Source: Methanobacterium paludis
GTDB lineage: Archaea; Methanobacteriota; Methanobacteria; Methanobacteriales; Methanobacteriaceae
Assembly: GCF_000214725.1 (NCBI RefSeq)
Contig: NC_015574.1
Coordinates: 1,985,001 to 2,049,000, forward strand
DNA length: 64,000 bases
Reading direction: 5' to 3'
A model generated the notes under the pieces. It saw nothing but the letters and a program-made list of their open reading frames with translations. It did not search any database and was not told the origin of the DNA. Below are positions 1 to 9,166 of this stretch, piece after piece; positions within the stretch are counted from its first letter, which is position 1, and every line of letters starts with the position of its first letter. Position numbers and translations under genes: made by a program.

Positions 1-162
1 TTACTATTCTGTTTCTAAAACAGGTATCCATTTTCTAAGATTTAAAGGGTCCAATTTGACTCTAAAAATTTAATTTGCTTTATTAATTGGTGTACTCTCA
101 ATTGATCTATTCCATTTTACTAAGCTAATTATTCTGATTTATTCTAAATTAGATTATGTTAA
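1..162. other. AT-rich left edge, no gene seen
   Basis: I see no open frame, RNA gene or convincing hairpin in this stretch. It lies downstream of the leftward radical SAM gene and probably holds its transcription end. Confidence 0.4.
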
Positions 163-1050
163 TCAAATTATTCGATTCTTAACACCGTATTTTGTAGATA
201 TTTCATGGTACCTTTTTGCCAAATCCATTTGATAACGCTTTGAAGGTGCAAAAGAGCTGGAAAAAAGTTTTTTATATTCTAAAACCAGTTCGGGAAAATG
301 ATTCTCCAAAAATTGGTAGTATAACATCTTGCAGTCATATGGACCATCACCATAGAGAGTCAAGCCTGAAAAAATAATATATTCAGCCCCACGAATCTTC
401 GCAGATTTTATCATGGCCTCCAGATCTTCACTGGAATCTGAAAGGAATGGTAAAACCGGCATGTTGATAATTCCAACTTTAAAACCTGCATCACTGCATT
501 TTTTCATGGTTTCAAGACGTTCCATTGGACTGGGGGCTCCAGGCTCCAGTATGCTGGCCAGTTTCTCATCTAACGTGGAAAAAGAAAAGGATATTAAGAC
601 CCCACATCCCAGCTTCTCCTTGAGATCATCTGGTAAGATTGCATCCCGATTTATTTCTTCTAAAACATCCAGATCTCTCAAAATTAAACTGGATTTAGTG
701 CAAACATGAACAGGGAACTTGTAGCGCTTGATCAAAAAGAGAATTTCACGTGTTACCCCTAAATTTCTCTCAATTGGAGGATATGCTTCTGCAGCAGATC
801 CAACAACTATGAACCCACGTTCAGCCCTTCGTATCCTGTTTTTAAGCTGACGTTTGAGCATGGAAACTGCATTTGCCTTCAAAGCCACTTCAGATCCATG
901 GTCTCCCCCGTACTTGCTGCCGCGTGTGTAACAATAAATGCAGTTAAATGGACAGCCAGCATATGGGTTAAGTGTGTAATTCCCCAAAAACCAGTCATCA
1001 CGTTTTTTGTGTTTGTTAAGTATTGATGTGACCTTAATTTCATTTAGCAC
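163..1050 (-). CDS. Radical SAM protein, SplB/Rv2578c-like
   Basis: A 295-residue radical SAM enzyme. The cluster motif CPFNCIYC lies near the N-terminus (about residues 32-39) in the context GCPFNCIYCYTRGS, which is typical of the spore photoproduct lyase-like/Rv2578c family. These proteins bind a 4Fe-4S cluster and cleave S-adenosylmethionine; the substrate of the archaeal members is not known. A GTG exists three codons upstream at 1059, but an AGGTGG ribosome site overlaps it and sits about 6 nt before the GTG at 1050, so I chose the latter. The gene stands alone and diverges from the RaSEA gene. A DNA photolesion repair role should not be assumed from the family name. Confidence 0.85.
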   Translation of the reverse strand: MLNEIKVTSILNKHKKRDDWFLGNYTLNPYAGCPFNCIYCYTRGSKYGGDHGSEVALKANAVSMLKRQLKNRIRRAERGFIVVGSAAEAYPPIERNLGVTREILFLIKRYKFPVHVCTKSSLILRDLDVLEEINRDAILPDDLKEKLGCGVLISFSFSTLDEKLASILEPGAPSPMERLETMKKCSDAGFKVGIINMPVLPFLSDSSEDLEAMIKSAKIRGAEYIIFSGLTLYGDGPYDCKMLYYQFLENHFPELVLEYKKLFSSSFAPSKRYQMDLAKRYHEISTKYGVKNRII

Positions 1051-1307
1051 TTCATCCACCTATACGCTTATCAACAACTAATTGAATATTTTATAATAAT
1101 ATAGAACTAACCTTCTATCTACATTTATCATCAACTTTTTAAATTTATTTTAAAAAAAGTTAAAAAAATAGTTTAGTATATTTTTTAAAAATTAAAACGT
1201 AGTTTTATAGTTTTAAAACTTTTACTAAATTTATGAAAATACTAAATTTATAAAAAAAACTTTAATTTACTGGAATAGCTGGAAATAAAAATTGGAAACG
1301 ATTCAAA

Positions 1308-2384
1308 ATGGAAATACAAAATTTAATGCATGAAATCAGAGAAGATGCCATTGAAAAAATGGAGAAAAAATCACCCTACGACTTAGCAGCCAGCTGGTCA
1401 GGAGAAGATCTACTCTACTCCGGAGTAGGAAATGCAATTTTTATAGTACTGCCAACTTCAGGATGTGCCTGGGCTCTTTCAGGTTCAGGAGGGTGTACAA
1501 TGTGCAGTTACGTTGCAGATTCACCCCTTGTGGATGTTGAGGCAGATGTGCTCGTGGATATATTCAAAAAATGCATGGCAAAACACGAAATAGAGAAGAA
1601 AACCACTGTCAAAATGTTCGTATCCGGAAGCTTTCTAAACGAAGCAGAAGTTCCAAAGGTCGCAAGGGACGAGATTTTAGGGATTCTAAAAGACGAAAAA
1701 CATGTTGAAGAGGTTGTTGTTGAATCAAGACCAGAGTACGTAACAGAAGAAGTTCTTAAAGAGTGCAGCGAAGCACTTGGAAACAAGTTATTCGAGGTAG
1801 GGATGGGACTTGAAACCTCAAATGACTACACAAGAAAATACAAGATAAATAAAGGATTCACAAGGGAAGACTTTGAGCAAGCAGTTCAAATCATCAAAAA
1901 GCTGCAGCCAGAGTACAATGTGCATGCAAAGGCATACCTTTTTGTAAAACCAATTTTAACATCTGAAAATGCTGCAATTGAAGAGGCTGTTGAATCAGCA
2001 CGGTATGCAGAAAGTGTTGGAGCCAGCAGAATTTCATTTTGTCCTGCCACAATTCATAAAGGAACATTGATGGAACTACTCTGGAAGCAGGGTTCTTACC
2101 AGCCTCCATGGATATGGAGTGTGATTGAAATTATAAAAAGGGTGCGCAGTTCTGTTAAAATTCCAGTTATAATGGATACAGCAGCATTTGGAACAAGACG
2201 AGGACCTTATAACTGTAAAAAATGTAACTCCAAACTGAAAAGTATGATAATTAAGTCCAACCTTGAGCAGAACATTCCAAAAGAGTTTGAAGATTTTGAA
2301 TGCGACTGTAAGGAAAGATGGGTTGTTGATGTGAAATTTTCAGATGTTACAAGGTCAACAACCAATTTAAACAGACGAAGATAA
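1308..2384 (+). CDS. raSEA: Archaeosine biosynthesis radical SAM protein RaSEA
   Basis: A 358-residue radical SAM protein of the TIGR01210 family. The cysteines fall in a [18 protein letters not shown] context near residues 52-68, and a CKKC plus CDC cysteine group near the C-terminus suggests a second metal site. In archaea the family works with ArcS: ArcS attaches lysine to preQ0 at position 15 of tRNA, and RaSEA cleaves the adduct to give archaeosine. No ArcS gene lies nearby. The ATG has no clear ribosome site, so the transcript may be leaderless or start from a weak site. Confidence 0.85.
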   Translation: MEIQNLMHEIREDAIEKMEKKSPYDLAASWSGEDLLYSGVGNAIFIVLPTSGCAWALSGSGGCTMCSYVADSPLVDVEADVLVDIFKKCMAKHEIEKKTTVKMFVSGSFLNEAEVPKVARDEILGILKDEKHVEEVVVESRPEYVTEEVLKECSEALGNKLFEVGMGLETSNDYTRKYKINKGFTREDFEQAVQIIKKLQPEYNVHAKAYLFVKPILTSENAAIEEAVESARYAESVGASRISFCPATIHKGTLMELLWKQGSYQPPWIWSVIEIIKRVRSSVKIPVIMDTAAFGTRRGPYNCKKCNSKLKSMIIKSNLEQNIPKEFEDFECDCKERWVVDVKFSDVTRSTTNLNRRR

Positions 2385-2564
2385 ACTAAAATGAACAAAA
2401 AAAGTAAATAAATTTTTTTATTTTTGATTAGTTTATTTTAGAAAAAATGTAAGAAATATATTTGATAGATCTTATCAAAAATCCAATATTTATTGATAAT
2501 ATCGGATTCACTATCTAACAGAACATTCTTTTAAAAATATTACCAACACTATTTTAATATTTAT

Positions 2565-4223
2565 TTATAATTCTCTTTCCATGAATATGATGGTTATTTC
2601 GGTCCCATGATCCATATCAAAAGTGAGTAGTCCTTCAATCTGTTCCACCAAACCCCTTACTAATGTTAATCCAAGCGTATCACTTTTTTTGACGTCAATA
2701 TCTGCAGGGATACCCACACCATCATCTTTAACCTTCAATATACAATTATCATCTTCTTTTTTGAAAACTATTTTTAATGTACCTTTATTATCTGCGGGGA
2801 ATGCATATTTAAGACAATTAGAAATAAGTTCATTTAAAATAAGTCCCAGAGGTACTGCCGTGTCCACGTCTAGTTGAATATCCTCAACTGCCATCTCAAG
2901 TTTTATATTGCTCGTATCCACTGCATAGTTTCTGAATAAATCCGTTGTTAAGCTCCTTGTGTATTCTCCAAAGTTTATATTTTTGAGGTCTGAAAAACCG
3001 TAGAGGCGCTCGTGTATGAGTGCCATTGAATTTGCCCTATTTCTACTTTCCTTAAGTATATTACGTGCTTTTTCATCTTTCACGTATCTGGACTGCAGGT
3101 TGAGTAGACTTGAAATTACCATCAAATTATTTTTAACACGGTGATGTATTTCCTTCATTAGAAGTTCCTTCTCTTCCAGAGCTTTCTGGGCATTCTCTTC
3201 TGCTATTTTAGTTCTGGTGATGTCAGTCAATGAAACCAGATGCCCCAGAAATGAATTGTTGCCGTGAAGAGGTTTGATTTGCACATCCAGCCAGCAGTGT
3301 TGCGAACCTAAACGTGTTTCATAATGTTTACGAGTCTCTTCATCAGGAATTACGAAATCTTGAACATTTTTCATCACTGAATCTGCACTCTGACCCAAAA
3401 CATTACCCTCTAAACCTAAAAGCTTTCTTGCTGCAGAATTTGTTTCTACAATTCTATTTTTAGCATCAAAAACAACAACAGCTCCACTCATATTGTTAAA
3501 GATTGCTGTGTGAGCAACAGGCATTATATTCAAAAATCGAAACCTGAAAATGCTCCAGGCAGATACAAGTCCGGTTATAAAGAATGCAATGGGTGTTGGA
3601 TCCACACCGGGGTCGGGAAAAAGATCTGCAAGATAAACCGCATTTAAAAGAAGTGGTACCATCGCACCCACAAGCAGAAGTCCAGCTTGATACCTGTATA
3701 AACCCGGAGAGTTGATTACAGTCTGGAAAAGCAGGATCATTCCTATGATCATGAGTGTGTACGAGTAGATCACGTTGATCCATGCACCCATTCCATGGTC
3801 GTAAACAAACACCGTACCTGAAGCTGTTGATACAGTAGTTACATGGGGCCATATAAGGCCATACCACTGGTTGGTAAACACCATCACAAGTACAGCAAAT
3901 GGTATAACCATCAAAAGCAGTAATCGTGACTTTGTAAGCCATCTCTCATTTTGAGTATATGTCAAGGCAAAAAGAAACCATAAAGGAGCTATGATGACCA
4001 CACCAATATAACTCATCTGCGACCAAAAGATGTTTGATGCAACATTCACAGTCATAACTTCATTTATCCCACAAAATGACCAGAAAGCAACTCCCAGAAG
4101 TGCCAGAGATATATAAGACGCACCAGGAACTTTTCGCCTTTTCCAGGTGTAAAACGTTAACAACAAAGCGATTAATGAAGATAACGCAAGGATAATAACA
4201 TAAACTATATAACTGTCGTTCAT
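2565..4223 (-). CDS. Sensor histidine kinase, 7TM-PAS-HisKA_2
   Basis: A 552-residue membrane sensor kinase. The first 230 residues form about seven hydrophobic segments (histidine kinase 7TM N-terminal type). A PAS domain follows (about 235-340), then a HisKA_2 dimerisation domain with the phosphoacceptor motif HHRVKNN near residues 357-363, and a HATPase domain with NELISNCLKYAF and DDGVGIP. A GGAGG site precedes the ATG. No response regulator gene lies in the window, so it is an orphan kinase. The sensed signal is unknown; the PAS has no obvious haem or flavin motif that I can see. Confidence 0.9.
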   Translation of the reverse strand: MNDSYIVYVIILALSSLIALLLTFYTWKRRKVPGASYISLALLGVAFWSFCGINEVMTVNVASNIFWSQMSYIGVVIIAPLWFLFALTYTQNERWLTKSRLLLLMVIPFAVLVMVFTNQWYGLIWPHVTTVSTASGTVFVYDHGMGAWINVIYSYTLMIIGMILLFQTVINSPGLYRYQAGLLLVGAMVPLLLNAVYLADLFPDPGVDPTPIAFFITGLVSAWSIFRFRFLNIMPVAHTAIFNNMSGAVVVFDAKNRIVETNSAARKLLGLEGNVLGQSADSVMKNVQDFVIPDEETRKHYETRLGSQHCWLDVQIKPLHGNNSFLGHLVSLTDITRTKIAEENAQKALEEKELLMKEIHHRVKNNLMVISSLLNLQSRYVKDEKARNILKESRNRANSMALIHERLYGFSDLKNINFGEYTRSLTTDLFRNYAVDTSNIKLEMAVEDIQLDVDTAVPLGLILNELISNCLKYAFPADNKGTLKIVFKKEDDNCILKVKDDGVGIPADIDVKKSDTLGLTLVRGLVEQIEGLLTFDMDHGTEITIIFMEREL

Positions 4224-4667
4224 TTTTCCTCCATATGAATATTAACTGTGCTAATTGTTAAAAAAACATTGAAAAGATTAGAAATTCCGGATCTTGATCT
4301 TAATTTGCCTTTTACCATAAAACATCTCCATTTAAAATTTCAGAGAAATTTTCCTAATGAAAAATATAAAAAAATACCTAATCCCACTAGATCTTCATGA
4401 AATACTTATTCGTTATTAAATCTTGAATATAAATAATATTAAAAACTTTTCTATTTCTTTCACGACCATCTTGCTTTTTAAAAAGAAATTTGTATCCAAA
4501 ACAAAGTATTTTAATCCAAAACTTTTTTAAATAAAAAGGGTAATTTATAAAATTAAAACTAAATTGGGAACCGAATATTAAAACTTAAGAATTAAAACTT
4601 AGAGTAGAACTTAAAGATTAAAACTTGAAAATAGGAACTTGCGATTTAATAAGAACTAAATTTTTCA
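4224..4667. other. Divergent promoter region with short repeats
   Basis: A 444-nt AT-rich spacer between the leftward histidine kinase and the rightward ThrE gene. It must carry both promoters. No RNA gene or open frame is evident. Its right part holds three copies of ATTAAAACTTR (starts 4577, 4591, 4617) and two degenerate copies. Confidence 0.5.
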
Positions 4668-5939
4668 GTGATAACAGACAATAGTTTAACAATGCAAACC
4701 CCTGATAAAATTACACAAAAAACTGGGTCCCAGACCAGTCTTCTTGAATTTTTGATGGCTCTTGGAAAGGCCTTGATTTCAGCTGGTATTTCAGTGGTGG
4801 ATATAACCTCAATTTTAGAACGTATTGCCTGCGCATACAAAGTAAAAGCTGAAGTACTGATTTTTCCCACCGTACTGCTTGTAAAGCTTGGTGAAACTGA
4901 ATCCGCACCTCTAAGCGCAAGCAATCAGAAACCTGGTTTAATACCTTTAAATCAAGTTTCAGAGATCTACAAATTAATTTATCAAGCTGAAAATGCGGAA
5001 ATTTCTCCGGAAGATGGTAAAAAACGTTTGAAGCAGATATTAACTGAAAAACATCGTTTCGGCTCCATTGGAACAATAATCGGTTACACATTGTTTTCAA
5101 TAGGTATTGGGATGTTGATGCGGTTTTCACCAGAACAAATCCTAGTTTCAGGTGCTTTCGGAGTTATAGTGGCATTTTTAATTTTATTTGGTGAGAACCA
5201 GACCAAAGTCTCACTTTTACTCCCTGTAATTGCTGCTCTCATTGTTTCTTCATTGTTCTTCTTGGGTATGAAAGAGGGATTTCTGACCGGTACATTTATT
5301 ATGTTAATTCCTGCACTCGCCTACTTCCTGCCTGGAGCTATCCTCACAACTGGAATGTTTGAACTGGCATCTGGTGAGATTATCTCCGGTGCAAGCAGGG
5401 TTATCTCAGGTGCTGCAATCCTCCTTTTACTACTTTTTGGATTGATTGTTGGACTTGAAATAGCTGGACTTCCTCTGCAGCAGCTCATGTTCATTAGCCC
5501 ATCCAATACCTCCATTTGGTGGATTCCTTACATTGGAGTTTTAGTTTTTGGGGTTGGAATGTACCTTTTCATGTCTATAGAAAGAAGAGATATGCCATGG
5601 ATCATTTTAATCCTTTATATAGCTTTTATGGGGGAACAAGTTGGTAATCACTTTGTAGGAGGATTTTTTGGAGGTTTTCTGGGTTCGCTGCTTATGGCTG
5701 TGAGCGGAACATTAACCGAGAGATATGACCATGGAACTCCAGGTTTCATTTCTATATTACCTGCTTTTTGGATACTGGTTCCCGGTTCTCTGGGTTTTAT
5801 AAGTCTGGCCAGTCTTGTGGGACAAAACTACCCGGCAGCAATTAACAATGCTTTACTTGTTACAATGACCATTGTGGCAATTTCACTGGGATTGCTGGTG
5901 GGTAGAGTTCTTACTGAGCCTTTAAAAGTAGAAAAATAA
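4668..5939 (+). CDS. Threonine/serine exporter family membrane protein (ThrE-like)
   Basis: A 423-residue protein with an N-terminal ThrE/DUF1212 soluble half (residues about 15-140, with GKALISAGISVVDI) and a C-terminal half of eight to ten hydrophobic segments. Full-length ThrE proteins fuse the ThrE_1 and ThrE_2 halves as here. The family exports threonine and serine in Corynebacterium; substrate in methanogens is unproven. The start is uncertain: GTG at 4668 and ATG at 4692 are both in frame and neither has a clear ribosome site. It stands alone and converges on the MacB-type operon. Confidence 0.82.
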   Translation: MITDNSLTMQTPDKITQKTGSQTSLLEFLMALGKALISAGISVVDITSILERIACAYKVKAEVLIFPTVLLVKLGETESAPLSASNQKPGLIPLNQVSEIYKLIYQAENAEISPEDGKKRLKQILTEKHRFGSIGTIIGYTLFSIGIGMLMRFSPEQILVSGAFGVIVAFLILFGENQTKVSLLLPVIAALIVSSLFFLGMKEGFLTGTFIMLIPALAYFLPGAILTTGMFELASGEIISGASRVISGAAILLLLLFGLIVGLEIAGLPLQQLMFISPSNTSIWWIPYIGVLVFGVGMYLFMSIERRDMPWIILILYIAFMGEQVGNHFVGGFFGGFLGSLLMAVSGTLTERYDHGTPGFISILPAFWILVPGSLGFISLASLVGQNYPAAINNALLVTMTIVAISLGLLVGRVLTEPLKVEK

Positions 5940-6017
5940 TATAATTGATATAATAAAATAAATTTTTTAATAAATTTAAAGATTTAATATAACTTTAAAG
6001 ACCATGAAAAGGAGGTT

Positions 6018-6138
6018 GGAGGGTAAGAATTTTGGACTAATTTGGCAGTGGACTACTTATAAAAGGAGCAAAATATCGTTTGGAGGTTTATTCAGGATTA
6101 TCTGCCAATATTTAGTCCAGTTTCTCATCTTACCCTCC
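6018..6138. repeat. Long imperfect inverted repeat (possible structured RNA, terminator or MITE-like element)
   Basis: The left arm (6018-6048) begins GGAGGGTAAGA and contains TGGACTAA and TTGGCAG. The right arm (6102-6138) is its near reverse complement, CTGCCAA, TTAGTCCA and TCTTACCCTCC. The arms of 31 and 37 nt pair with a few bulges around a loop of 53 nt. The ends are GGAGGG and CCCTCC. No target-site duplication is visible. It sits between convergent genes, where bidirectional terminators are common, but the arms are longer and richer in GC than ordinary terminators here. Confidence 0.7.
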
Positions 6139-6248
6139 CATATTAATTCTTAAAGAATTCATGACATTTAAATCACTTAGATCATCATATTATTTGGACA
6201 GTCCAACGTATTTGAATTTTGTTTTTAATCAGATCATGTTCCCTCCAA

Positions 6249-6282
6249 AACCCTAAAAAAAGGGTTTAAATTAATTAAACCT
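6249..6282 (-). terminator. Candidate terminator hairpins of the ABC transporter operon
   Basis: Two overlapping hairpins lie just after the stop of the ATPase gene: AAACCC/GGGTTT around a seven- or eight-A loop, and GGTTTAA/TTAAACC around ATTAA. Read leftward, they are followed by pyrimidine- and AT-rich sequence. The assignment rests on position and symmetry only. Confidence 0.35.
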
Positions 6283-6290
6283 TTGTTCAA

Positions 6291-6956
6291 TTATTCTACC
6301 TTTCCATCAGAAACTCTGATGATTCTATCAGCAATTTTTGCCACATTAAGATCGTGTGTTACCATTACAATGGTTACCCCTTCCTTCCTGTGTATGTCCT
6401 TTAAAAGTTCGAGGATCACTTCTCCTGTTTTTGAATCCAAAGATCCTGTAGGTTCATCTGCAAGTATTATGGAAGGGTGATTGGCCAGTGCTCTGGCAAT
6501 GGCCACCCTCTGTCTTTCACCACCTGAAAGTCTGGTTGGAAATTGATTCAATTTGTTTCCTAAATTAAGTGATTTCAGAAGGTCCAATGCTCTTTGAACC
6601 ATTTTTTCATCATCAAGAGGCGTTCCTAACATGGGGATCTGCACATTTTCAAGTGAAGTAAGGTTGGGTATCAGGTTGTGGAACTGGAATATGAAACCTA
6701 TCTCCTGGGACCTGATCCGACTAAAATCTTTGTTCTTCATCAGATCATGTCCGGCTACTTTGATGGAACCTTCATCAGCATGATCAAGAGCCCCTATCAT
6801 ATTAAGAAGGGTTGATTTCCCGGACCCTGAAGGTCCCATAACAGAAATAAACTCTCCTTTTTTTATTTCAAGGTTTATACCATCCAGTGCCCTTATTCCG
6901 CCATTATCATATCCCCTTTTGACACCGCTCATTTCAATTATGTTCTCATCATTCAT
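6291..6956 (-). CDS. ABC transporter ATP-binding protein, MacB/LolD type
   Basis: A 221-residue ATPase with Walker A GPSGSGKST near residue 42, Q-loop, signature LSGGERQRVAIARA, Walker B IILADEPTGSLDS and switch histidine VTHD. It overlaps the end of the permease gene by 8 nt, and its GGAGG ribosome site lies inside the permease reading frame, so the two are translationally coupled. It powers the MacB/FtsX-like permease encoded upstream. No membrane-fusion partner is present, as expected for an archaeon with one membrane. The substrate could be a peptide, a lipid or a drug, or the pair may act in mechanotransmission. Confidence 0.92.
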   Translation of the reverse strand: MNDENIIEMSGVKRGYDNGGIRALDGINLEIKKGEFISVMGPSGSGKSTLLNMIGALDHADEGSIKVAGHDLMKNKDFSRIRSQEIGFIFQFHNLIPNLTSLENVQIPMLGTPLDDEKMVQRALDLLKSLNLGNKLNQFPTRLSGGERQRVAIARALANHPSIILADEPTGSLDSKTGEVILELLKDIHRKEGVTIVMVTHDLNVAKIADRIIRVSDGKVE

Positions 6957-8109
6957 AGCGCAACGCCTCCGTTGGTGATAATTTAGAAGCTCTGTACGCT
7001 GGGTATAATCCTCCTAAAATTCCGAGTAGTAATGCCACTCCAATTGCTTTTAAGAAGAGTTCAGCTGAGAATGCAAGTTGAATGTTGGGTATGAGATTGG
7101 AAATACTTAGAAGCTCAACAGCACCTACACCAATAATAAGCCCTACTATGGATGCCATTACCGTGATAATAACAGATTCTCCCAGTATCATAGTCATGAC
7201 TCTTTTATTGGTCCATCCAACAGATTTGAGAACTCCTATTTCTCTGGTTCTTTCAACTACGGATTTTATCATGATAATCAGAACGATTACCCCACTTATA
7301 AGTACCGCCAGGAGTGAAATTGCCCATGCTCCGGTGCTTATGGTTTCAAGTCCGTTGTTCATTCTACCCATCGATGCCATGGATTTTGTGTTTGATAAAT
7401 CAGGATAAGCCGCTTCTATCTTGTTAATTAGATTGTCTGAGTCTTGGGTGTTGTTAGCTTTAACCATGATTGAAGATACTGTTCCAGTGCTGTTGGTAAT
7501 GTTTTGAAGGGAACTTAGTGACATGAATACGCCACCATCCTCCATGAAATTACCTGTTTCATAGATACCCACAATTTTAAAGGTTTGATTGGATATGCTG
7601 AGTGTATCCCCCACTGTTTTGTTCATGGTTTTAGAAGCAGTTGTACCAATTATTACCTCATTTCCAGTAGAATATGTGGAACCGTTAGTAATTACCGCGT
7701 CGGCAAGTGATAGTTTGCTTCCATCAATTCCTATTGCATTAACTGGCATCTGAGAACCATTAATGGTGAAACTGCTTTGTAAAGCTCCTACTGCATCTTC
7801 AACACCTGTTATTTTCAGGACATCTTCAACACGCGTTTGATTTATGGTTCCTCCACTACTGGAATTTTGACTCATCATAGCTGAATCAGGACCACCTTGC
7901 CCTCCCGAACCTCCTGTAGAACTCGCTGAAGTTAGTGTAAAATCAGCCGCTCCGGCCGTAAGGGTTTTTTCGGTGGATGCTGTCAGACCATCACTTACCA
8001 GACCCAACCCCACTATCGCAGCGATCCCTATGGAGATCCCCAGTAGAGCCAGGAATGTCCTTGATTTATTTCGGAATATGTTTTTTAGAATTAAGTTTAT
8101 GAACTTCAT
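6949..8109 (-). CDS. ABC transporter permease, MacB/FtsX type
   Basis: A 386-residue permease with the standard MacB layout: an N-terminal membrane helix (IFRNKSRTFLALLGISIGIAAI), a large extracytoplasmic domain (about 45-255) and three C-terminal helices ending in the typical YPAYRASKLSPTEALRYE. A glycine/serine-rich insert around residues 60-90 (GGSGGQGG and a run of serines) is low complexity and probably a flexible extracellular loop. The AGGGAG site lies close before the ATG. It is the first gene of a two-gene operon with the ATPase. Confidence 0.9.
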   Translation of the reverse strand: MKFINLILKNIFRNKSRTFLALLGISIGIAAIVGLGLVSDGLTASTEKTLTAGAADFTLTSASSTGGSGGQGGPDSAMMSQNSSSGGTINQTRVEDVLKITGVEDAVGALQSSFTINGSQMPVNAIGIDGSKLSLADAVITNGSTYSTGNEVIIGTTASKTMNKTVGDTLSISNQTFKIVGIYETGNFMEDGGVFMSLSSLQNITNSTGTVSSIMVKANNTQDSDNLINKIEAAYPDLSNTKSMASMGRMNNGLETISTGAWAISLLAVLISGVIVLIIMIKSVVERTREIGVLKSVGWTNKRVMTMILGESVIITVMASIVGLIIGVGAVELLSISNLIPNIQLAFSAELFLKAIGVALLLGILGGLYPAYRASKLSPTEALRYE

Positions 8110-8401
8110 AGCTCCCTATCTAAAATAACATAAAAAGTAGTTTTTCCCATATTGGACCCAAATCTATACCAAATAACACCCAATTACTTATAAAAGTTGT
8201 AAAATAAGGTATTGATTTAGATATAAAAGATCTATCCATTATTTTCTGAAATAATTTAAAAAAATAGGAATAGTCGATTAATTTAGTTGAATTAATTGTA
8301 AAGAATTATATAATATACTTGATAGCAGCTTGATAAAATAATTATTTTAAAAATTAAGATTTAATTTAAATCTAAAATCTAAATAAAAATAAATCAAGAT
8401 A
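8110..8401. other. AT-rich spacer, promoter of the ABC operon
   Basis: Between two leftward genes. The right end, next to the methyltransferase stop, holds an AGATTTA/TAAATCT imperfect palindrome at about 8359-8378 that could end the methyltransferase transcript. I see no coding or RNA gene. Confidence 0.35.
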
Positions 8402-8971
8402 TCATTTTTGGAATATTGCCTCTGTAATCTGACCCATAAATCTTATCTTATTTATTTTGAGATTAATTTCCTTTAATCCTGCTTTTTGCATTAATTTCTT
8501 AATTTCACTTGTAGACATGCCATGATTATCTGCAATTGGCTCTCGGATATAAATTTTTCCTCCATCTTTTAATTTTTGAATAAGAACTTTTAATATATCT
8601 CCCCTTAAATCAGACTCTATATCATGCAGTACGTAATGAATTATAATCGCATCATAAGACTCATCTGGAATATCCACATTATCAATTTTTCCAAATTTAA
8701 AATTTACGTTAGGATATTTATTCATCGTTTTTTTGATAATATTCATCCATTTTCGGGATATATCAACACATGTTAAATGACCTTCTCCTTTTAAAAGAAT
8801 TTGAGCCACATGTCTTGAAAGAGCACCTGACCCTGAGCCATAATCCAAAATTTTCTCATTTCCATTCAGATTAAGGCTTTTTGCATAGTTTTTGTAAAAA
8901 GGACTACCAATTGAGTAGCATACTGCAACTGTGAAAAATACTTCTGTTGAACCGGGTTCTTCAAATTTCAT
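8402..8971 (-). CDS. Class I SAM-dependent methyltransferase, substrate unknown
   Basis: A 189-residue protein with the Rossmann methyltransferase signature LDYGSGSGALSRHV near residues 38-51, an acidic residue at the end of strand 2 (CVDIS) and a post-strand-4 segment AIIIHYVLHDI typical of Methyltransf_11/25 small-molecule enzymes. The C-terminal part includes IYIREPIADNHGM, resembling methyltransferases acting on small metabolites or quinone-like substrates. It stands alone, and only a weak GATGATT site precedes the ATG. Nothing nearby points to the substrate. Confidence 0.78.
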   Translation of the reverse strand: MKFEEPGSTEVFFTVAVCYSIGSPFYKNYAKSLNLNGNEKILDYGSGSGALSRHVAQILLKGEGHLTCVDISRKWMNIIKKTMNKYPNVNFKFGKIDNVDIPDESYDAIIIHYVLHDIESDLRGDILKVLIQKLKDGGKIYIREPIADNHGMSTSEIKKLMQKAGLKEINLKINKIRFMGQITEAIFQK

Positions 8972-9166
8972 AAGTAATCATCTGATTCATACCATAAAAA
9001 ATATGTTATAACAAAAAATGTTAACTCAGTAAGTCTAATATTCATAAAACTTTAACTAATTACAAACATACAATTATTAAAATATATTTAAAATAATTAA
9101 ATGACTTTTTTATGCTTGAAATAGATTATAATAAACATCAACACGGTATTTAAAGGGGGTATTAAC

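Larger units (their letters stand above)
5940..6290. other. Convergent intergenic region with a large inverted repeat
   Basis: A 351-nt spacer between the ends of thrE (+) and the ABC transporter operon (-). It contains the 121-nt imperfect inverted repeat described separately and, near the operon end, a GGTTTAA/TTAAACC hairpin at about 6263-6281 that may terminate the leftward operon. A 49-codon open frame (6004-6153) runs through the inverted repeat, but nothing supports translation. Confidence 0.55.

Noticed and set aside
3496..3942. 148-codon frame inside the histidine kinase gene, same strand, other frame
   Set aside because: It overlaps the 7TM region and its cysteine-rich composition is typical of an out-of-frame reading. 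No ribosome site.
6004..6153. 49-codon open frame through the large inverted repeat
   Set aside because: No ribosome site, and the symmetry of the arms explains the sequence better than coding. A structured element is more likely.
5940..6290. Insertion sequence remnant
   Set aside because: There is no transposase fragment and no target-site duplication at the inverted repeat ends.
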